This document shows, piece after piece, positions 48,096-51,796 of a DNA stretch of 51,796 nt. This DNA comes from Halobacteroidaceae bacterium (GTDB taxonomy: Bacteria > Bacillota > Halanaerobiia > B1SED10-174): NCBI GenBank assembly GCA_003554145.1, contig PWFS01000062.1, positions 1-51,796 of the forward strand. The letters run 5' to 3'. Each line of letters opens with the position of its first letter. The first letter of the stretch is position 1. The notes under the pieces were generated by a model that worked only from the letters and a program-made list of their open reading frames with translations, made no database searches and had not been told where the DNA came from. A program made the position numbers and the translations under genes.

Positions 48096-48485
48096 TTGGC
48101 CAAAAAGGATTTTAAAATTCTGTATTGTGATGATTCTTTGCTGGTTCGTAAACAGCTAAAGGAAATTTTGAACCAGGAGGGCTACACAAACCTTATAGAA
48201 GCCGCAGATGGTGAAGAAGTCGTAAAGAAGTACCAAAGCGAAAACCCTGATCTTGTTTTCTGTGATATTGTTATGCCTCGTCTGGATGGGTTGGAAGCTT
48301 TAAACAGGATTAAAGCCCGGGATCAGTCTGCCCGGATAGTAATGATTTCAACATCGGGGACCAGAGCTAACCTGATCAGGGCCCTGGATGAGGGAGCGGT
48401 GGATTTTGTGCAAAAACCCTTAAATCCGGAAAGGGTAAAAAAAATTGTTGCTCGGGAAATCAAAGGAGGCAGGGGCCTTGTTTAG
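48096..48485 (+). CDS. CheY-like single-domain response regulator (TTG 48096 likely start; ATG 48072 in frame)
   Basis: ILYCDDSLLVRK, DLVFCDIVMPRLDGLEAL, IVMISTSG, DFVQKPLN. Confidence 0.92.
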   Translation: MAKKDFKILYCDDSLLVRKQLKEILNQEGYTNLIEAADGEEVVKKYQSENPDLVFCDIVMPRLDGLEALNRIKARDQSARIVMISTSGTRANLIRALDEGAVDFVQKPLNPERVKKIVAREIKGGRGLV

Positions 48486-49341
48486 TCAATACCTGGGGAG
48501 CTATCTTTTGCGCAGGGAATTAATTTCTGCGGAAGAGCTGGGCTCATTATTAAAAAAGGAAAAAGAGCACCGAATAAAGCTGGGAGTTCTGGCCATTGAC
48601 CGGGGCTATATGACTGTAGATCAGGTTGAGGAGATCCATGCCCAGCAGAAAAAAATTGATCGCAGATTCGGAGAACTGGCAATAGATAAGGGTTATCTTA
48701 CTTCTTCAGCCCTGGAAAAATTGTTAACTGAACAGAAGGAGGCCCATGTTTCCCTGAGTGAGATTCTGTTGGATGAAGGATATTTTTCCCTGGCAGAAAT
48801 AGAAAAAATTGTTCGGGAGTACAAAGAGGATGCGGGCATATCTGATAGAGATATCAGAAGTTTACAGGAAGGCGATGTAGCAATTGCTGTTGATAGGTTA
48901 GTGGAGTTTAATAAAGCAGATGAGTTTTTTCGAAATTATGTCATCCTGTTTTTACGGAATTTAATCCGATTTGTTGACCCTCGCTCCCGAATTTTGAGTT
49001 CCCAGGAAAAAATAGAGATCCCCAAGGGGCTTGTTATTGAACAGGCAATCCGGGGAGAAGTTGATATTAATACTGCTGTAATGATTGATAGCAGGGATGC
49101 GGGTGAAATAGCTTCTCGTTTTAGCCGCCGGGATATTTCTTCTCCCGATCCCCTGATTTCGGAAACACTTAAAGAGCTTTTGAACCTACATAACGGGTTG
49201 TTTGCGGTTAATCTATCCAACCAAGGTGTTGAAGTTAATCTTAACCCTCCCGAGATTGCCCAGCAGGCCCCCTATAAATTTAGTGAGGAAATTGAGTTTC
49301 GAACCTCGGTGGGGGATATTAAGTTATTCCTTGGAAGCTGA
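48478..49341 (+). CDS. Four MshEN/GspE-N-like 29-residue repeats fused to a CheX/CheC-like phosphatase domain
   Basis: TTG 48478 with aaaggaggc SD; repeats begin at residues 5, 34, 63, 92; C-terminal ETLKELLNLHNGLFAVNLSNQGVEVNLNPPEI resembles the CheC/CheX E-x2-N...P signature. Confidence 0.7.
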   Translation: MFSQYLGSYLLRRELISAEELGSLLKKEKEHRIKLGVLAIDRGYMTVDQVEEIHAQQKKIDRRFGELAIDKGYLTSSALEKLLTEQKEAHVSLSEILLDEGYFSLAEIEKIVREYKEDAGISDRDIRSLQEGDVAIAVDRLVEFNKADEFFRNYVILFLRNLIRFVDPRSRILSSQEKIEIPKGLVIEQAIRGEVDINTAVMIDSRDAGEIASRFSRRDISSPDPLISETLKELLNLHNGLFAVNLSNQGVEVNLNPPEIAQQAPYKFSEEIEFRTSVGDIKLFLGS

Positions 49342-49382
49342 TTGAAATTTGGCTGGTCAGATTAATAATGGGGAAATCAAAA

Positions 49383-49404
49383 AAGCGGGGTTAAAACCCC
49401 GCTT
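49383..49404 (-). terminator. Terminator hairpin for minus-strand tRNA (possibly bidirectional)
   Basis: aagcggggtt-aa-aaccccgctt; U-run on minus strand (ccccgcttttttga). Confidence 0.8.
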
Positions 49405-49411
49405 ATTTTCA

Positions 49412-49487
49412 TGGAGCTGGCGACCGGATTCGAACCGGTTACCTGGTGATTACAAGTCACCTGCTCTACCGTTTGAGCTACGCCAGC
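49412..49487 (-). tRNA. tRNA-Thr (anticodon TGT), CCA encoded
   Basis: Reverse complement gctggcgtagctcaaacggtagagcaggtgacttgtaatcaccaggtaaccggttcgaatccggtcgccagctcca folds as cloverleaf with loop cTTGTaa. Confidence 0.95.
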
Positions 49488-49559
49488 CTGCCTGAACTAT
49501 TATAACTTAAAAGCCGCAAGTGGTCAAGGTTAAACACCTTCTGTTCGGAAATAGAAGGA

Positions 49560-50810
49560 TCAAAAGGAAGGGAGAAAAAGGGTAACAATTTTCCCACCCC
49601 TATTGGTAACGTGTAGTAAATTGGGGTCATCATCGGAAGAAATGCTGGTAATTCTGCTCCGAACTGCAAGAGACCTTTTACCCAGAACCTCACCGCTATC
49701 TTTACAGAGAATAAAAACACTGCCATCATGGGTTCCAAAGTAGAGGTGATCTTCAAAGAAAGCAAAAGCAGAGGTCGGAGTATAAAGGGGTCTTTCCCAG
49801 GCTTTATCTCCCGTTTCTAAGTCAAAAGCGGTCATAACCCCCTGATTGTCACCCCAGACTAAAAGTTGGGAGGTCAGGAACAGATTGTTGAGGCCGGGAA
49901 CATCAAAACCATCCCAGAGCTCAGGACTTCCACTTTCCTTATCCCATAACAGTAGAGTATTTTCTTTTCCCACGGCTGCAAGCTTATTGCGGTTCTGAGC
50001 CACATCCATTATTTCCCCAATATCAAAGCCCTCAATCAGGGAAACTTCCCCGTCAGCAAGGTCAATAGCCAGCAGGTCTCCTTTTCGGGAGAGAACTACT
50101 GCTTCTCCCTCTCCCGAAAATAGGCTGCCACGAATCAGTTCCCTTTGGGGGTCGCTTTCCCAGAGTATATCACCTTCATAATCCAGGGCAATTAACTGGC
50201 TGCGGAAGGAAATTCCCAAAAGGCCTTGATCGGTAGCAAGCAGTTCGATCAGGCGCTCGGGAATAGAGGCTTCCCAGACAATGTTTCCTTCAGCCTGATC
50301 CAGGGCCAGAACGGGTCCATAGAATGAAGGAATAAACACCCTGTCCTCAGCAGTTACCGGCTGATAAAGAAAGGTTTCATTCTCTGCCTGAGTTTCCCAG
50401 ACTTTATCCTTACTTTTTTTATCAATTGCAAAAATACGCCCGTCGGTAGTTGGCAGATAAAGGTGTTCTTCGTGGGAAAAGCTCCCACCGGAGGTGGTAG
50501 CAATAACTTCAAAGTGGGGGCCTATTTCAATATCCTTATCCGAGAGATAGACAATAAGCTGGCGCTCACTCCCGGGATTAAACTGAAACAACCTGCTGTA
50601 GGTTTCATAACCTTCTTTTCCAACACTAACTTCTCTTAGACCCAGCTGGACTCCGGTAATCCGGTCGGGAGAGGTTCCTACCTCGCCACCGTCTATAAAA
50701 ATACGGGCTTCTTCTGGATAGGTGGTTACTTCCAGAACTCCCTGGGAAGCGGTAGCCGAATAATAAACATATCCGGCCGCACCCGCAATTACCAGGAGTA
50801 ATAACAACAA
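49560..50810 (-). CDS. Membrane-anchored PEGA domain + PQQ-like beta-propeller protein (start may extend to ATT at 50837)
   Basis: N-terminal TM, PEGA-type GVLEVTTYPEEARIFIDGGEVGTSPDRITGVQLGLREVSVGKEGYETYS, repeats VLALDQAEGNIVWEASI, MTAFDLETGDKAWERPL. Confidence 0.85.
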   Translation of the reverse strand: MLLLLLVIAGAAGYVYYSATASQGVLEVTTYPEEARIFIDGGEVGTSPDRITGVQLGLREVSVGKEGYETYSRLFQFNPGSERQLIVYLSDKDIEIGPHFEVIATTSGGSFSHEEHLYLPTTDGRIFAIDKKSKDKVWETQAENETFLYQPVTAEDRVFIPSFYGPVLALDQAEGNIVWEASIPERLIELLATDQGLLGISFRSQLIALDYEGDILWESDPQRELIRGSLFSGEGEAVVLSRKGDLLAIDLADGEVSLIEGFDIGEIMDVAQNRNKLAAVGKENTLLLWDKESGSPELWDGFDVPGLNNLFLTSQLLVWGDNQGVMTAFDLETGDKAWERPLYTPTSAFAFFEDHLYFGTHDGSVFILCKDSGEVLGKRSLAVRSRITSISSDDDPNLLHVTNRGGKIVTLFLPSF

Positions 50811-50855
50811 CGCCCAGTGAATATTTGTCCGGCTAATTTAAACCACACCCCTTAA

Positions 50856-51796
50856 TTAATCTCGCCCTTTTAGCTTGGGATCAAGGGCATCCCGCATGGC
50901 ATCTCCCAGGAAGTTAATGGAAAGAAGAGTGAGGAAGATGCAGAGTCCTGGCCAGACTGCCAGCCAGGGAGCAGTTGTTAAATACTGGCGGGCATTCATC
51001 AGCATGTTGCCCCAGGAAGGGGTTGGCGGTTGAATTCCCAGGCCCAGGTAACTGAGCTGCGATTCAGATAGAATTGCACCGGCAACCATCAGGGTCATGG
51101 CTACCAGAACTGGAGCCAGGGTGTTAGGAATAATGTGCCGTAATATGATTCTCCGGTTGGTTGCTCCTAAAGCACGCGCAGCTTCAGTAAAATCCTGCTC
51201 TTTCAAAGAAAGGGTCTGACTTCGAACCACCCTGGCTATAGACATCCAGCCCAGAATGGCCAGTGCTATAATCATGGTTTGAAAGCTGGGTCCCAGAATA
51301 TAGGTCAAGATCATCAGAATGGGCAGGGCGGGAATAGAAAGCAAAAAGTCAACAAAACGCATAATTATGCTATCTACAACTCCCCCGAAGTAGCCTGAGG
51401 TTGCACCGACTACTGTTCCCACTGTAACACAGACTATAGAAACGATAATCCCCAGAGAAAGTGATACCCGTCCCCCGGCCAGGATCCGGGAAAAAACATC
51501 CCGGCCCAGTTCGTCTGTTCCCAGGATGTGAATATCGGAAAAACCCTGAACCATTCGGGAGGAAGTAGTGCCGCCTGTTTCCAGGTTGATAATCCGGTGG
51601 CTTCCATTATTCCAAAAAGTTTCCACCCGGTGCTCTTCTCCGGCCCGGACAGAAATCAGTTGGCCGGAATCCTCTCTGTCCCAGATTACTTCGCCTTTTT
51701 CCGGGTCAAATCCCTTGGATAGTCCACCGCTAAAAGCAAGGAAAAGATATTCCTGGTGGTAATGAATTTTAACTGGTTCATCTGTTATTCCATTGA
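50856..51796 (-). CDS. Oligopeptide/dipeptide ABC transporter permease OppC/DppC type, N-terminus beyond window end
   Basis: HILGTDELGRDVFSRILAGGRVSLSLG, EAARALGATNRRIILRHIIPNTLAPVLV, LSYLGLGIQPPTPSWGNML; frame stays open to 51796. Confidence 0.93.
   Translation of the reverse strand, partial: NGITDEPVKIHYHQEYLFLAFSGGLSKGFDPEKGEVIWDREDSGQLISVRAGEEHRVETFWNNGSHRIINLETGGTTSSRMVQGFSDIHILGTDELGRDVFSRILAGGRVSLSLGIIVSIVCVTVGTVVGATSGYFGGVVDSIIMRFVDFLLSIPALPILMILTYILGPSFQTMIIALAILGWMSIARVVRSQTLSLKEQDFTEAARALGATNRRIILRHIIPNTLAPVLVAMTLMVAGAILSESQLSYLGLGIQPPTPSWGNMLMNARQYLTTAPWLAVWPGLCIFLTLLSINFLGDAMRDALDPKLKGRD

Noticed and set aside
1-51796. CRISPR arrays, transposases, prophage, toxin-antitoxin or restriction/defence genes
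   Set aside because: Looked for on both strands and none seen: no direct-repeat arrays, integrase/transposase motifs or defence-family proteins. The window is mainly core chromosome.

Overview
This 51.8 kb window looks like a Firmicutes core chromosomal segment. Most genes are on + and the last ~2.4 kb is on -. Gene order is: trmFO(3' end)-hslV-hslU-codY-cheC-cheD-rpsB-tsf-pyrH-frr-[70 aa small ORF]-uppS-cdsA-[YtvI/AI-2E permease]-dxr-rseP-ispG-(T-box)-proS-mgtC-polC-rimP-nusA-rnpM(ylxR)-ylxQ-infB-rbfA-nrnA-truB-ribF-rpsO-pnp-nfo-dinG-like-LysM/SleB hydrolase-dut-rnjA-Na/Pi cotransporter-ftsK/spoIIIE-ymfK(DUF3388)-ymfM(RodZ-like)-cvpA-CPBP protease-surE-degV-catalase-[small secreted beta-barrel-like protein]-cheY-[4x 29-residue MshEN-like repeats + CheX-like domain]-tRNA-Thr(-)-PEGA/PQQ protein(-)-oppC(-, runs off the end). 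Most of it is ordinary housekeeping sequence. The best novelty candidate is the cheY plus MshEN-repeat/CheX pair at 48.1-49.3 kb. Its four motifs are spaced exactly 29 residues apart, which matches the 24+5 layout of c-di-GMP-binding MshEN domains, so it may be a c-di-GMP-gated CheY-P phosphatase. Other notable points are cheC-cheD left where B. subtilis carries its whole fla/che operon between codY and rpsB, a C-terminal-Phe beta-barrel-like protein suggesting a diderm Firmicute, an unannotated small ORF between frr and uppS, and several palindromes and structured leaders. All calls come from reading the sequence and recalling families; no searches were run.
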